Below are positions 27,501-40,500 of a stretch of DNA of 64,000 nt, piece by piece. The position numbers and the translations under genes are program-made. The DNA is from Echinococcus granulosus (lineage: Eukaryota > Platyhelminthes > Cestoda > Cyclophyllidea > Taeniidae): NCBI RefSeq assembly GCF_000524195.1, contig NW_020170410.1, positions 314,204-378,203 of the forward strand, written 5' to 3'. Position 1 is the first letter of the stretch, and the number at the start of each line of letters is the position of its first letter. The notes beneath the pieces were generated by a model that was given only the letters and a program-made list of their open reading frames with translations, had not been told where the DNA came from and did not search any database.

Positions 27501-30500
27501 GGTCCAACTACACATGGTCTAATCCTCTTTCAAGGTAAACCTTTGATTTTAATAACCCTAGTCCTATTCGTAAATAATGTTCACATACTACTGAAGTTCA
27601 AAAAGGTCTGTTTGGAAGGCTGGTTCTAGAAAAATGAGCAAAATGCTTCTAAAGAAAAATTGTGCCGTGGACGGTGAAGACGTGCCCAAAATAAGCAATG
27701 GTGCAAAATACCAACTCTACAGCCTAAGGAAAACTAGTGAGGGAAAACTCACACTTGAAATTCATCGGGCTAGAACAATTATTTAGATCACAAACATCAC
27801 TTGTGCGCAAAAAATCTACGGGAAGTTAACAAGTTAGGAAATTCTATGACTTGTGCACTTACTGAAGGAAATAACCAACCGCAACTGAATGAAGTCACTT
27901 CTTAAATAGCATGGTGACTAAAGACGGAAAATGGGGGTAATGGAAATGGTTGGATGAGGACTGCGTTGTGCAACATTGCCAACACCACGATCATTGAGGA
28001 GAAAGCACATCTTGTTACTTAATATGAGTGGAACTGAGATCCCACAGCACTACCTAATGAGATGCTTCTTTTGAATGGTTTATTTAACAGTCAAGGAATT
28101 GCAAAAAAAAGGGTGTAAAACATACCCCACCCTCGGTCATTAGATCGGCTAATGAGCTACGGCAGATGAGACTGTAGGCGAAATGCGCCTCATGGGAATT
28201 CACCGCCAGTTTCAAACGATCCAGCAAAAGTCTTTCGCGCTGAAATAACAGTAAAAGTAAACCCTAGTCATTAGTAAGTAACAAATCTCAAATAAATGCT
28301 ACAATACCAACAGTTTGATTCGCATTGTGAATCACAGATCAACAGCCCTTCATTGATGGCCCGGCCTAGCCACACTGCTGTGTTGGTTCCACGACGGAAG
28401 ACAGCAATGGCAAGATATCGTGGTGCCGGCGTAGACATTTTGAAACACAAGCGATTTGGATTGGAAATTCCCATTAATGATAGGAAAAAATTACTAATTT
28501 AAACAGTTCCGTTATTCTAACAATATTAGGTCGCGTAAAACGAATAAGCGGGAAGACTGAAGGAACTCGGCAATGAATCGGTCGAAAGTGACTCAAACTT
28601 CTCCGCTTATTTCGTACTACCCTGAGAATTAACCAGAGAGCCAAAAAATAGCGTTCAGTCAGCTTACAAATAATTTCTAATTCGGTCATTGGTCTACTCC
28701 CACCACTTCCGTTAGTTCATAAACTCAAAGAGAGAAAAGGGTGGACACGAGAGGGAGCAATCATACCTCAATCAAAATCAAAAAACCACTGAGACTGGTC
28801 GTATAGTGCTCTGAGTCCAAATCGTCTACATCCCGTATGTCGTTCGCCACTCCACGTCGAGAATTTGCTAAAAGTTACAAGGAAAATAATGCAAAAAGTG
28901 CAATTCCTAATTACTCCGCTGCTCTGGTTTTGGTTTAATTGGATATTGACACGCCATCAAGCACGATTTCTGATAGTCCCATCATTTCATTCAACCAACC
29001 GGACAGAGAATTTCCGTCATGACTGAGAAGATTCACTATTTTAGCACCCATTTGAACCAGTCTACCGAGACCAGCTCATCATAACATGGTGCTTTCGCAC
29101 CACTTGCCTAATAAGTCGACTCCTCTTCCGATGCTAGCCTACGCATCTTTGCATAATCCAGTACTGTTAAAATTGCATTTCGTGCAGAATTTAGCTGAGG
29201 CTTTCGGCATGTTCTGACTTTCGTATTCAGAATTCAACAGAGTCGTCACAGTACAGAACCCATATTAACCTCTAGTGCTACCAGGACCATGGCAGGTGCA
29301 GTGTGATTAAACTCTTTTGGTGTGTATTTATGCCCCTTATTCAGTAGAAAAACCTCACCATTTGACTCCATTTCAATAAGAATAGCTGTGATTACGATCT
29401 GGTATGACGAATTTGCCCCATTGAGTAAAGGGGAATTAGTAAAATCCATTACAGGTTTTAAATTGCTTAAAACCGTAATTAAAAACTAGGGAGGATTAAG
29501 TAGGATGACGGGTTGCGGTTACTAATCAGACTACACCATCGTGCATCTCAAATACCATTGCGACGATATCAAAAGTTCGGAGTGCGTGTGGGTGTGTTTT
29601 GAAAGCCGGATTGCTACCGTTGGTAAAGGGATTTCCATAAGCCAACAGTACCAAAAATGGTTTATTTAGATTACATTTATATTGCTAGCCTTATCTCGCA
29701 ATAAGACCTAATTCGACTGGCCTGTAGAGAGTGATGGTGCACAATCCAATGAAATAAGCGAAAAGGTCAGTATTTAGCTGAATAAAGCAAGTTTCACCTT
29801 GCAAACGGTAATATTCAATGACAAACCGATCGCTACCAGATGTGGAGGAAAGCAATATCAACTCTTCCGCGATGAGGTAATCACCCCTCATTTTTTTTAA
29901 AATCGTAGCACTTCCCGAATGAATAGTGCATCTTTTTGCATTGCCAATGTTCTGTTATAAAATTTTGAAAAATCTGATCTTTCAATACTTTTTCCATTAC
30001 AGACTCTCCTGTCATGCTCACACTACACATGCCCATCAGAACAGACAGGGGCAGCCACAGGACAGGTGGGTACGAGCAATCAGTATAACTTTTACATTTT
30101 CCTAACGTAAGAGTGGCCAAAGGGTGGTTTAACTATTAACCAGTCATTGCATGGAAATAACTTAAAAATATCAAAGAAAGCTCAGCCTTTAACCGCAGGC
30201 ACAGTTTAGGTAAAGTAGCCCTGAATCTCACTAAATGCCTGAGCAATAGAAGAATCTACCTAGATATCGGAGAACGGGGAAATAGTACAATAATTAAAAA
30301 TCACATCAAACCGAGAGTCACACTAGCAGTTTGAACTAAAAATTCCCAGTTGAAATTTACTTAAGAGAAGGCACTTACCATCCCAGACAATTCCGACTGC
30401 TTTCAGACCTCTAAACAATAACAGCAGCAAAAAATCATAAATATTGGCCGAAAATGGTAGGCTTTATTGGTGCCAAGAGTGGCGGTCTTACCGACGTTTA

Positions 30501-32583
30501 CCAGTCGTGGAGATGTTAAGCTGGCTGCTTGTCGAGCCAGGACGACCACGCTGAGAGGAGAAAAAGACGGAACCTTACATAAAGCTCCATGCCTCGCACA
30601 CACACGCATACTCCTATCAACTTACTGGATTTTGTGCATTATTCTCCAGGGTCTTTTGGTATTCACGCAGTCTACAGTCGAATAAAAAAAGGGAATACTT
30701 TTAATTATTAGCACAAATAAGTAGTCCATGGGGTTTGATCTTCAATATGATGCCGAAAATTCAAGCTAGCAAAAGCCAACAATAGCTGCGCATAAACAAG
30801 CAAAACAACACAGGCAAACACATCACACAAGTAGTAGAAATTGGGATAGGTTCCTTTGGCTCTACGGCTGAATTACTGCTGTACTTCAGCATTGAGAAAG
30901 TGCATCACCACAATGGCCTGATTTATCTTTAGCTTAGCCTTTTGAATAACTTATTGTGAAAATATGAATAGTGAGCATACAGCCAATACAGCAACACCAA
31001 CGTAAACTCTCGACAGTAAATAATTGCTGAAATGCAGGTTGGTTTTTTTGCGAAACCTGAATTCTATACTGACCGCAGTCTGACATAAAAGAGTACTTCA
31101 GCTCGCCATCGGACAGGCCGAAACAAATCCGCAAAACAAAAAAGACCAAAAGCTGGATTGTTCGTGCATGAATTAAGTGATCGTTGGAGGAAACTAAGCA
31201 CAAAGCTTTCAATAAATCATGCATCATTAACTGACTCACTGGAGCACAAATTACACCAAGAGACTAACAGGTTTTACAGATATTGGGTAATTTCCCGTGA
31301 GGTGGAAAAAAAACACCTAATTACCCCCACCCAGTAAGTCTTTCTGTATAAACTTTGAGTAATCACTCTGCTTTTCTATTTAAAATATATTGGAACGGAC
31401 TCACTATACGCAGCTAGATATGTCCTACTAACCAGTATAATATTCAAGAAGTAAAGCCTCACTTTTACACTACACATCCAAAGCAATATTAACAAACACC
31501 TACTTTACTAGAGTGACGCGCATTAAGTCCTTCCTGAACTCGCAGTACTGTGTCAAAGACGGGGGCAACTGGTAGCCTTCCGTTGAGGCCGAATCTGCGA
31601 CGCCCGCACGGAACATTCGTGCCAAGTGATGATGCGACTTACGCTCCGCCTCAGTGGATGCCACTGCAGTCGAAGTGACCAGTGAAGTGGCCTTGCGTAG
31701 CCATGTAGAAATCTCCTGCAGATTGGAAATACACTCCTCGGAGATTGAGTCACACTCGAGGGAGACGGTTGAGGCCTCATCCGCTTTGGTGCCATCCAAT
31801 GAGATCGCATCTATTAGGGGAAAGTGTGGACGTTAAAGCGCTTGATCTGAGCAATGGGTACTATTTGCTAAGTGTGGTCGAGGCAAAGATCTATTACCTT
31901 CTTTTTCTGCTAGCCTGTAAAGCACATCTGAGGGCATTGGAGTGAATGATTGGCTGAGTACGTCATCAAAATACTTGTGTAATGATTTCACCCCGTTGGA
32001 TAGAAGAGTACTCTACATATTTTTTTACAAAATCCCGCAAACGATAGGCTTACGAGTCGTGTATACTCCAGATGTTCGGTATTATTCTGATTGAAATAAA
32101 CGAGAGAGTCCTTAATACGATCCATTGCTTGCAGATAGTTTGTGAGGGATGCCGATGGCCTAAAATTTTACAAAAACTTAAAAAGAAACGGTCATTTACC
32201 CTTGAATGATAGTTTGTTCAACCTCACGTCCGGTTTTATAGAAGTTTTGCACATGAGATAAACCTTCAATGCAGCACTGAAGATCTGCGAAAAAAAACAT
32301 TAAGGTAGGGTGCATGCACATGCATACTTTTAACTCGGGTTTGAAGCTGATCGACTTCCTTTTTCAGTGGTTCCATACCACTGCGAAAGTCTTTTGCGGC
32401 TTCTATCATCGCGGTGAGCTTTTCATCGGACTGTTTGGAGATTTCGACGAACTTATCCCGGATTGCGAGTATCTGACTTATTTGACTGGGGATCTATCAG
32501 ATACACAAGGCATTTAATGCTTAAAGTAAAAATGAGATAGTAATAATAAAAAAATAACTTACATAATTCATTAGTGTAGTCAT
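21583..32583 (-). CDS. EXOC7: Exocyst complex component 7 (Exo70), complete, 18 coding exons
   Basis: Exons: 32583-32563, 32493-32328, 32284-32200, 32159-32054, 32012-31916, 31810-31509, 30550-30502, 28867-28767, 28239-28126, 26459-26340, 26272-26117, 26048-25889, 25222-25102, 25023-24942, 24720-24689, 23143-23080, 22996-22955, 21831-21583. Sum 2067 bases, 688 aa, phases continuous; human isoforms are about 650-735 aa. Exo70 binds PI(4,5)P2 and tethers secretory vesicles to the plasma membrane within the octameric exocyst. The N-terminal coiled coil starts at IPSQISQILAIRDKF. Landmarks: ECISNLQEISTWL, DVDDLDSEHY, VHELTSN (433-439), QMNNLRYILANLKR, MDSKERSQVKDIW, and EKYIKLSPSEF at 658 on, the region whose human Lys pair contacts phosphoinositide. 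Exon 5 seems to use a GC donor; exon 6/7 boundaries have an alternative (31504 with 30492) that also keeps phase. Exon 15 is a 32-base microexon. Introns range from 40 bases to about 2 kb. An acceptor-like AG lies 13 bases before the ATG. Confidence 0.9.
25734..25833. other. Assembly gap (100 N)
   Basis: One hundred Ns fall in the EXOC7 intron between exons 12 and 13. The coding sequence is continuous in phase across it, so no exon need be missing, but a cassette exon hidden in the gap cannot be excluded. Confidence 0.99.
26574..27114 (-). pseudogene. Unidentified coding-like stretch inside an EXOC7 intron
   Basis: Two overlapping minus-strand frames lie between EXOC7 exons 9 and 10. Frame one, 27114-26797, reads NWSDLRWAFKSKRQLL, later HTQWTSLAIVNKYGKQRH, and ends in KRIHVHYRDGML. 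Frame two, 26861-26574, continues from the same point with AKVTRLKGVYIFEDIRTS. The composition is protein-like and the second frame takes over where the first ends, as in a frameshifted pseudogene or two exons joined near 26830. Neither frame matches an Exo70 segment, and the EXOC7 phase is complete without them. I do not recognise the family. It could also be chance. Confidence 0.3.
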
Positions 32584-34521
32584 TGTGAAGATTTACCTTA
32601 ACAAAGAGAACGCCAACGAAATATTTTTACTCTTAGAATAACGACCGATAAAAACAAACCTGATACTGTCCACATAAACCACTATACATAAGTACATGAA
32701 TTAATATAATACGGCTCTATGTTAGCGGAAAGAAATGCTACAAAGACCAACCTAGGGTCTTTGTTTCAAATAATGTTAAATGAAAGATATTAGAATAATT
32801 TAAAAGACCGGATGCCTGCAATAAAAAACTTCACCAACAGGTCAAAATAGTAAGAGTAGTCAAAGAAAGTTATTAAAAAATACTGGACAGATAATACACA
32901 AGAGAATGGAGAAAACAGTCTTTCAGGTAAATGAGGAAACAACATATACCAGAGAGTTTCTTGTAACACAAACTTAACAGCGCTTAAGCCAACCAAACTG
33001 AAGGCTATGGGATATTTTCAAATGCAGGAAAAGGAAGCAATACATTTACGTATTCCGAGACATCGACTTGCCAATTGTGCATTTGGATCAAAAGTGGCCC
33101 AAAAGACCTCGGTTAGCCAATCAGAGATTGACCTTAAATACGAATGCACAAATTCAGCCCCACGAAATTGAAAAAATTAGGGCATTAGTAAAATTAGTAA
33201 ACGGTCAAATTATCATTATTAGTTATCCCCAAATAATTTCCAACAGACGCTGCAGTTTTTATGGTTGTAAAGCCCTTTTTTGCATTACGCAGCCGAATTC
33301 TTCACCTGAATATTCTATATTACTGTTCTTCCCCATAAATTAAATCGCTTTACAATATTTAGGCAAACTTAATGTAAAGCGCAATTAAAGCGCCTTTTTA
33401 CTTATCAATATTTTGATGTGGCCATATGTTGCAGCAACAAAGGCTTCAGTGAATTTGTAATAAACAATGTGTCATAAAAGCAGAAATTTGAATAAATTCC
33501 AGTAGGGCTACCATGCTGCTAGTACAGTAGCGCCCCGAGATGTCCTCTAATACGGAAAGAGGCATATTACTCAAAGAAATTATGCACACTTTTGACATGG
33601 AGAATGGATTGAACCACCTGGCCTGGCCCGGAGTCTAGCCCACCTGGAAAAGGTACAATTGGCCAGACCCAAGGTTATCCCTTACCAATACCGAGAGCTA
33701 AACATCCGCAATATGTAAAGACCGAAGTTTCTACGCAGTTCAACGTAGTCAAGCAAAACGTCAAATCACTACGCGCGTCACAAATTTAATTGATATTTTA
33801 AGTGAGTTGAACTTCTCCGCTTTTGAGTATAGCACTCCAAGTCTTACCCTAAGACACACTAAGTCACATTATAATAAAATGCGATCAATAGGCAGAAACT
33901 GCAGGGACTGTCTGAAGTTTGCTCTAGAGCGCAGAAGTACAAAGTCCTGGGACGGAAGAGCCCCATTTCCGAAACGCGCAGCAGGCAATCTCCGACCTTT
34001 TTCTATTGAGCTTTTGTTACTTCGGGCAAACTCGTAAAACATAGAAGCTGTGGTTACAGCAGCAGCTCGGAGCATAAAGAGAAATGATTGTTTTAGTGAT
34101 AACACATTTTGATCGATTTAATTAAATCCTACCATTAGCAATTCCTTTGACCACTTTGGCATCCTGGATCCACCAGCCTACCTATTACTTAAATAAAACT
34201 ACTACCTAACTTGATGTTGCTAACTTATCTTTCATTATGAGACTATTATCTGGTGCGATTACGAGTGATCTAATGATAGATTGAGAGTCACAAATTTCAA
34301 ATCAGACATCTAGTATTAGTCAATCCGTGTATTGCCTGATCAGTGAGGGATTCTGGAAATCCTAATGAAGGCCATTTAGGAGAGCAAAATTAAGCCGAAA
34401 TGTAGTGCATGATTACTATATTATAACCACTAATAGTTCGCATGACGGGATTCTGAGACTGACTGGATAAATCTAAACAAAGACATCCTATCAGTTATCT
34501 TTATAGACTGTTGTTTTAACC
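32584..34521. other. Intergenic region between EXOC7 start and GST end
   Basis: About 1.9 kb contains the EXOC7 upstream region and the GST 3' UTR. One copy of the dispersed repeat lies at about 33525-33660. No exon, RNA gene or clear promoter motif was recognised. Confidence 0.35.
33525..33660 (+). repeat. Dispersed repeat family, copy 3
   Basis: GTAGCGCCCCGAGA at 33527-33540 and ACGGAAAGAGGCATATTACTC match copy 2; the box 2 equivalent CTGGCCTGGCCCGGAG starts near 33618, about the same spacing. Confidence 0.55.
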
Positions 34522-37500
34522 CTATATCTTTGTCCAACTGCGCGAGGCGGTGAATCTGGCAACTGGTTGATCGGTGTCAAGTAGGTGCTTTCGCCACTTC
34601 TGTAAATACGGGAATGGCGTAAGACATCCAGGTTTGTTAGCTCTAAGAAAATCCACCATGTCCAGAAGGTAGAAATCCGCAATCGTGATGATATCTGCAG
34701 CAGCGTAGCTACCCGGCGCCTCTTGCAGCATCTGATCGAGGTGCTAAAGCCAAATACATGTAGCGCAATTGGCTTCATCATTACTTTATCCATGCAATAT
34801 ATTCGATAAATTCAAGCTTTTTAAGGTGGATAAACAACTCTCTGGTGGGATTGTTTGGACATGTTTGACGATTGGTTTAGTGAAATGGAAAGGAGAACTA
34901 ATCTCCACAAACTTGCTGGGTATGTAGCAAGTAACATGACTAAAAACATAGTCGAAAGAGTATTTTTATTCCATAATTTGGCCTGTTTTTTGGGTTTTGA
35001 TTCTATTTTTTATGGTCAAATATCCCTCTGCAGTCATAAGTCAGTGGCTTTCGTAAATATTCTGTTTTAATGCGTTACCAAGCAAAATCACATGACCTAC
35101 GTACCTAAGCCCCTATAGTGAATTTACCTGGTGGGACAGCACCGAAACTCCAGCAATATATTTTGCGAGCTACCTTCTTTTGAGTAATTGTGTTGAGTTT
35201 TAGATCAATTGATCATAACAACCCTTTAGGCTTTCACTAGTAAATCTTAACCGATAAATTTGAATTACAACGTTACATATCATGTGTAAATCAGAACGCA
35301 GTTGGATACAAAAGTTACTTTGTAGTCACCAAATTACTTACCTGAAGAACGACGGAGATCTTTTTGAATAACTCCTCCTTATATTCCTCGTGCTCTTTCT
35401 CATCTGAACCGTGAAATTTCTTATTTTTGTAGAAGTCCGCGAGAATTCTACCCGATTCCATAATCTACAACCAAACGGTAGAGGAATGATTTAGCCAATA
35501 AGCTTTATATGAGCGCAAAACCAGGATATATGACAATACTGCTGAATAAAGTATGAGTAGCTTCGAGGGAAGAAAACAATGAAATTGGTTTAAAAAAATC
35601 GCATATATTTTCAAACCTGATAGGTTAACCTACTCCTCTAAAACGTGTAAAAGTATTGTCCTATTTTCTCTTTAGATGTGTGGGGTTATTCTGGTCTCAT
35701 AGTTTCATAATAAAAGCCGAGTATATATTTAACAAATTGAGTAAATGCATCTCAGTTGGCGGAAGAAATTCTAGCTGCTTACGCTTATCCAAGCGTAAAT
35801 TCTTTGAATGCGATGAGTTTATGTAAAGTACTGGATAATGTGGTCACCTTCTGAGTCTTTCTTGCCTCAGTCTATAGACTAGTGGCGCTGAGCTCTGCTT
35901 GTGTCATTCGCGCCGCCAATCTCCCAACCTTTCCGTACTCCTAATTATAGAGCTACCCACAGAAGTCAACGGCTTATACTATCTGGAGGGGGTGTATTGC
36001 CGGCATTCTAATGTAATAATTCCAACTTTGTACCGAATCTGAATGGTATTTGTTGCATGGTCACGTGACATGAAGAAGAGTGCTTAACCACCAACCACCA
36101 CCGGCTGAATATAGCAATGTTCTAGCAAACCTAGGCATCTTACAAACTAAAGAACTCGATTTCCCTGTTAACGAGAATAATGAACTGATGTGCTTATCGC
36201 ACAACTTGGTGCCAGTTAATTGTCATAAGTCGTTAAGGATCACATGTCACATATGTGTGACGCTAGAAGCAAGCGTACCAAAATGATCCAATATTTGTAG
36301 AATATTAACACTTAGGTCTGATTTCTGACTTCGGTATAGCCTATTACGATTCATCCTACTGCCGACCTTAAAACTCTCATGTTGGTAGCTCATTTGTTAG
36401 ACAAATCTCGAGGTTAAAACAGGACTTTACATATAATTAATAATATTTTAAGCATTCACAAATAATGCAAACAAATGTTTTATCACTTTGCTACCATGGC
36501 TAATTCAAAAGTAAGATACAATTTAGCTTTCTCCGCGTATGGCTCTATTAAAATTGTTATCACAACAACTTGAAGAATAAATGCAAAGCAAGAAACCATG
36601 AATTACTGATGATGCCTCTCCACAATGGTGGAAGAGCCTTTGGACAAATCTGAAGCCTAAGTAATATGCAGTAAACCATATCCCACAATGTGGATCAAAA
36701 TGGGTGAAATTCAAATCAGATATCGCCTCGCTATGGAGGGAATTTCATCCCATCACCTTGTTGTCTGACTCCCAGCCCATATTATTTAGCTTGACTGCAG
36801 AACGCAGAGATGATTGGCCAACACAGGAGAGTAAACACAAAGATCAGTAAAGATAATTAAAAGACCATTTGAGAAGATGAAATTTGTTTTGATATGACTG
36901 AAGGAATTAAAGGACCCATTTTGGAGTTCCATACTTAGTCTTCCAGGTTAGTGACACTGGACTCTGCTTATTTCCCATATTTTACTACTCCCGCCGTCCT
37001 TCCATGTGCTAATAAGAGAGGCACTTTCTAACCCGTAGGCTTAGCAACGCCTTTAAGGATAAATTGGGACAATAAATTAATTAGTCAACCATGCTTATTG
37101 CCTCATATTTTGAGGATGGCGAAACGAAGCCAGAGGGCGTTTACGAATGCATTCTAGGAAAACAACCTGTTTAAAATGAACCACTAACATTGCACTAACT
37201 TTTAAAATCACTAAACCAATCAGTTACCTTTCCAATAATGCGATCGCAATGGTACATCTCCATATCATTGCGACCCAGAAGGTTATACTGCTGCCCCAGA
37301 CACCTCAGGATGGCTGAAGCCTCTGTCATCCATTGCAGTTGACCGTCACGATGTTGGATGCGGAGTGCGGGCACTCGAAAGGTGATAATCTCCTCCCGCT
37401 TTAGTTGCCAATCCTTAGTCTTGATTGGCTCGTCAATGTACTTGAAATTCTGATGCTCCAGGATTAATTTGATTGGGCCCGCGTGGGGACATTTCGACAT
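34522..37500 (-). CDS. GST: Glutathione S-transferase, sigma/Sm28-like, 3 exons
   Basis: Exons: 37500-37228, 35464-35342, 34743-34522 (stop ending at 34522), all phase 0, 205 aa; schistosome Sm28 GST is about 211. Residue landmarks fit the family: DWQLKRE (30-36), VPAL with the cis-proline (43-46), the glutathione-binding turn EASAIL (60-65, SNAIL-type motif with Ser62), GRNDMEMYHCDRIIGK entering the helical domain, and TIADFYLLD (152-160), the N-capping box of helix 6. Family members conjugate glutathione to electrophiles or isomerise prostaglandins in the cytosol. The N-terminus is odd: the ATG falls after the usual first beta-strand, so the catalytic Tyr is absent from this model, and the segment reads SKCPHAGPIK, with Cys-Pro where GRGRAE-type residues are normal. 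In-frame codons upstream (FYH) lie just after an acceptor-like AG at 37511-37510, so a 5' exon may supply the missing strand. Confidence 0.83.
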
Positions 37501-40500
37501 GTGGTAAAACTTTGGCGCGAGATTTAAAATGGAGTTGTAAGTGAAAAAAAATAAGTGAACAAAAAAAATTTAAACCCATTTTTAAACATCAAATGTTGAG
37601 CAGATTTTACAACTCCCACCTAATAAAAAGAATTAGAAGGAAATTGAATGCCAATACTTAAATACTATTGGCAAGTTTTAGCGTTGCACGTGTTGGCAAA
37701 TTGAGAACAATTTTAAGGAGCCCAAATGTGCTGTCTTATTTGTGAATTGGGATTTCTTCATTCTTTTTGAAGTCATAATCTCAAATGCACACCATAAACC
37801 AGACCAAAAATACCAGGATTTTTTCAATGATTCCAACTTGGCCAGATAATTTCACCTACTTTTGAAGTCTTGGATAATTTTGTTTCCGGTGCGTAAGGGT
37901 CTATCCGGTAGCATTGGTGCCAAATTTTAAGTGCTCTTACCGAAATGGCTCAAAATGTGTGTGCTTTGATGTCTATAGGCTAGTAAATTGCCACTGTTGT
38001 CAAAATATCCAGGGGAAATTTGAAGAAGACGTCATACTTAGTGACATACTGGCAACTCAACTTTTTTCTTATATTCAATTTCCTAAAATTTTGATTTTCG
38101 CGAAGTTCTACCGGATGCTTTGCAGTTAGAGTTACCAGTCGGATGGGCCATGTAGAGATTGCCAAAGGAAGTTTAAACAAGGGGCACCACTTTAAACAAT
38201 AAGAGATCGCGAAAGTTGCACTACTGAATGCCTCCACGATTTTAGCTTTTACTTTCCCATCAAATATGTATCTTTTCAAGCGTAAACACTCAATGAAAAA
38301 GGTTTTTTGCCAACAGCACTTCTCCTGCTTCAGCGCTCACTCCAAATGGACTTTTCCTTGTCAACAACGCGGAAGCTAAGTTGAGCATTTCAAAAAGTAA
38401 CTTCTGAGGGAGCACTGTTTTCTTCTAACACTATGGAAGCAAATACACCGTAGGCTGGAGGAGATCTCGTCAGAGGATTGTGGAATTGGTGGTATCGCCT
38501 ACGATTGTGTCACTATCGGCGGCTTTGTGAATTAAAATATGCAAATCCAGGCTTAGATCACGTGACGGTCCCCAAAATAATCCACTCGTCCAAGGAACTC
38601 TGTATTGGCAACGACGTTACCATAGCGCTAACTACATGAGTTTAGTTTACTCTGCGATTCACCACGAAATATTAGCGTCAGTTTTTACATTTGGTCTAAT
38701 TAAACATCACCCCTTCTGGGAATTGCAGAGGAAATCAATCCTAATGCAGAAGTTTTTTAGTCCAACTTTTATTATATGCATTTTGCTGTAAAACACACAC
38801 TTTATGACTCTTAAATCAGTGAAGTGGACAGTCGGTACGGTTTAAAATGCAAAATCATATATTCTCTGACTTACCCCAATTAATTTTGGAAGTCAAATCA
38901 ATTAAAGAAAATTTACGAATTCTGTTCAATGCAAATTACCGAAATTTGTCACTTTTCATCTTCGCATCTTTAAACAGAACATCATCAAGGCACTAATGAT
39001 TTTTAGGTATTTTTGGCAGAATAATTGCCCTCAGAGGAAAAATTATTCTAAAATCTAAAAGAAGGTGGTTCCCTAGTTCAGGGAAGCTGGAATAACAAAC
39101 CTCAAACGATGTTAATAATGCTACCAAATCCCGAGATTTTCATTTTAAAAAGGCAAGGCTAGTTGTTCGTGGGAACCACTTTAAACTGCGGCCACTGACC
39201 CATTTTTATCAAGAGCCATAAGTAGCCCTAAAAATGAGGTAAAATTAAACAACCTTTAATTTTCCAGACCCTATCAACTTTAGGAAATAAACTGAAACTA
39301 AACACCTCATAAATTGAACAACTTGGAGGTAAGTTATTGCCGCAAAATGGTAATGCCCCGCTTAACTTACTGTAATCGTAGAATCCTCCAGTCTTGCCAT
39401 GGCGAGGTTGCAAAAAAGACGGCTCACCGAATTGATTACACAATGCTAACTACCCTGAAATGAAGAAGCACACACCCGCCAACCAATCAAAGGCTTCGAA
39501 TGAGCACCATGCAAACACACTTATGTCATGATCAGTCACGGATGTGACAAGTGAGTGAGGGTAGTTCTCTTTACCTCATTTAGAGCGCCTGAACTCTTCG
39601 TTATATCTTCATGGTAAAATGTGCTGTCGGGCTAATCACACAGTTTATTTGCTGAGCAAATAAATCCACAGTACTCCTACCGGTGTTTAATTATTGATAT
39701 AACATGACTTGAGCATGACAAGCTGTTATACTACAAGAGATTCCATGAGTTTTGCTGCATAGCATTGTTGAATACAAGTGTCGAAACATTCGAGAAATGC
39801 TGGGTTATTTATGGGTTCAATTCCTGTCCTGGGATTGAAACAAACTCATTTGCCTTCGTTTTACCTTGTAATCTTTGTGGAATCGTTGAGCCCCGAGCTC
39901 TTAGCTGAGTTGCAATGGCTTCCATTAATTGGCAAATCTTTTGTCTGACAATGCTTGGGATGTCCCCGATAAGCTTGACAGTTCTGCCAGTTACTAATCA
40001 ATAAGCAAGATTTTGCATTCTCCTTTAGCCATAAAGGGACTCTTTATGGCAGTGGAAAGAGGGATCTAATAAGAGTTGGACGTGAAGTTCGGGCTCTCGA
40101 AAGGCGAAGAAAATGTCTTTAAAACTTCTCAAACTAAGTAAATTTCGCTCCCTTAGAATCTACGACTTTCGAGCTTGGTTTCTGCTTCTCTGTCTCAATT
40201 AGGGTCAACTTTGCCCACTGAGATCACCGGATTATGGAGGATCCACGTGATGCATTGTTTCCAGATTTCATTGAGCCATTAAAAATAGGAAACTATGCAG
40301 TTGCGATGTTTCCGCCGTTCTCACATTTGACTGGCCTCTGGACCAATAGACGTCTAAAACAAGCACTTTAGCCTTCTCTATGGCAGCTTTAATTATCATC
40401 TTTCTATTGTCTCCCTTTCTTACGAAAACAACTCACATCTTTAAATTATTTTGGCCGTACTGACAACACTAAACCTCAACAAATGACTTAAAAGAGCTGA

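Noticed and set aside
28271..28502. Overlapping plus- and minus-strand frames in an EXOC7 intron
   Set aside because: Composition is low-information, and EXOC7 phase passes directly from exon 8 to exon 9.
38553..38565. TCACGTGA E-box palindrome
   Set aside because: A single short motif far from any start; expected by chance.
39815..39845. GGGTTCAATTCCTGTCCTGGG resembles a tRNA T-loop
   Set aside because: No matching acceptor, D or anticodon arms could be drawn around it.
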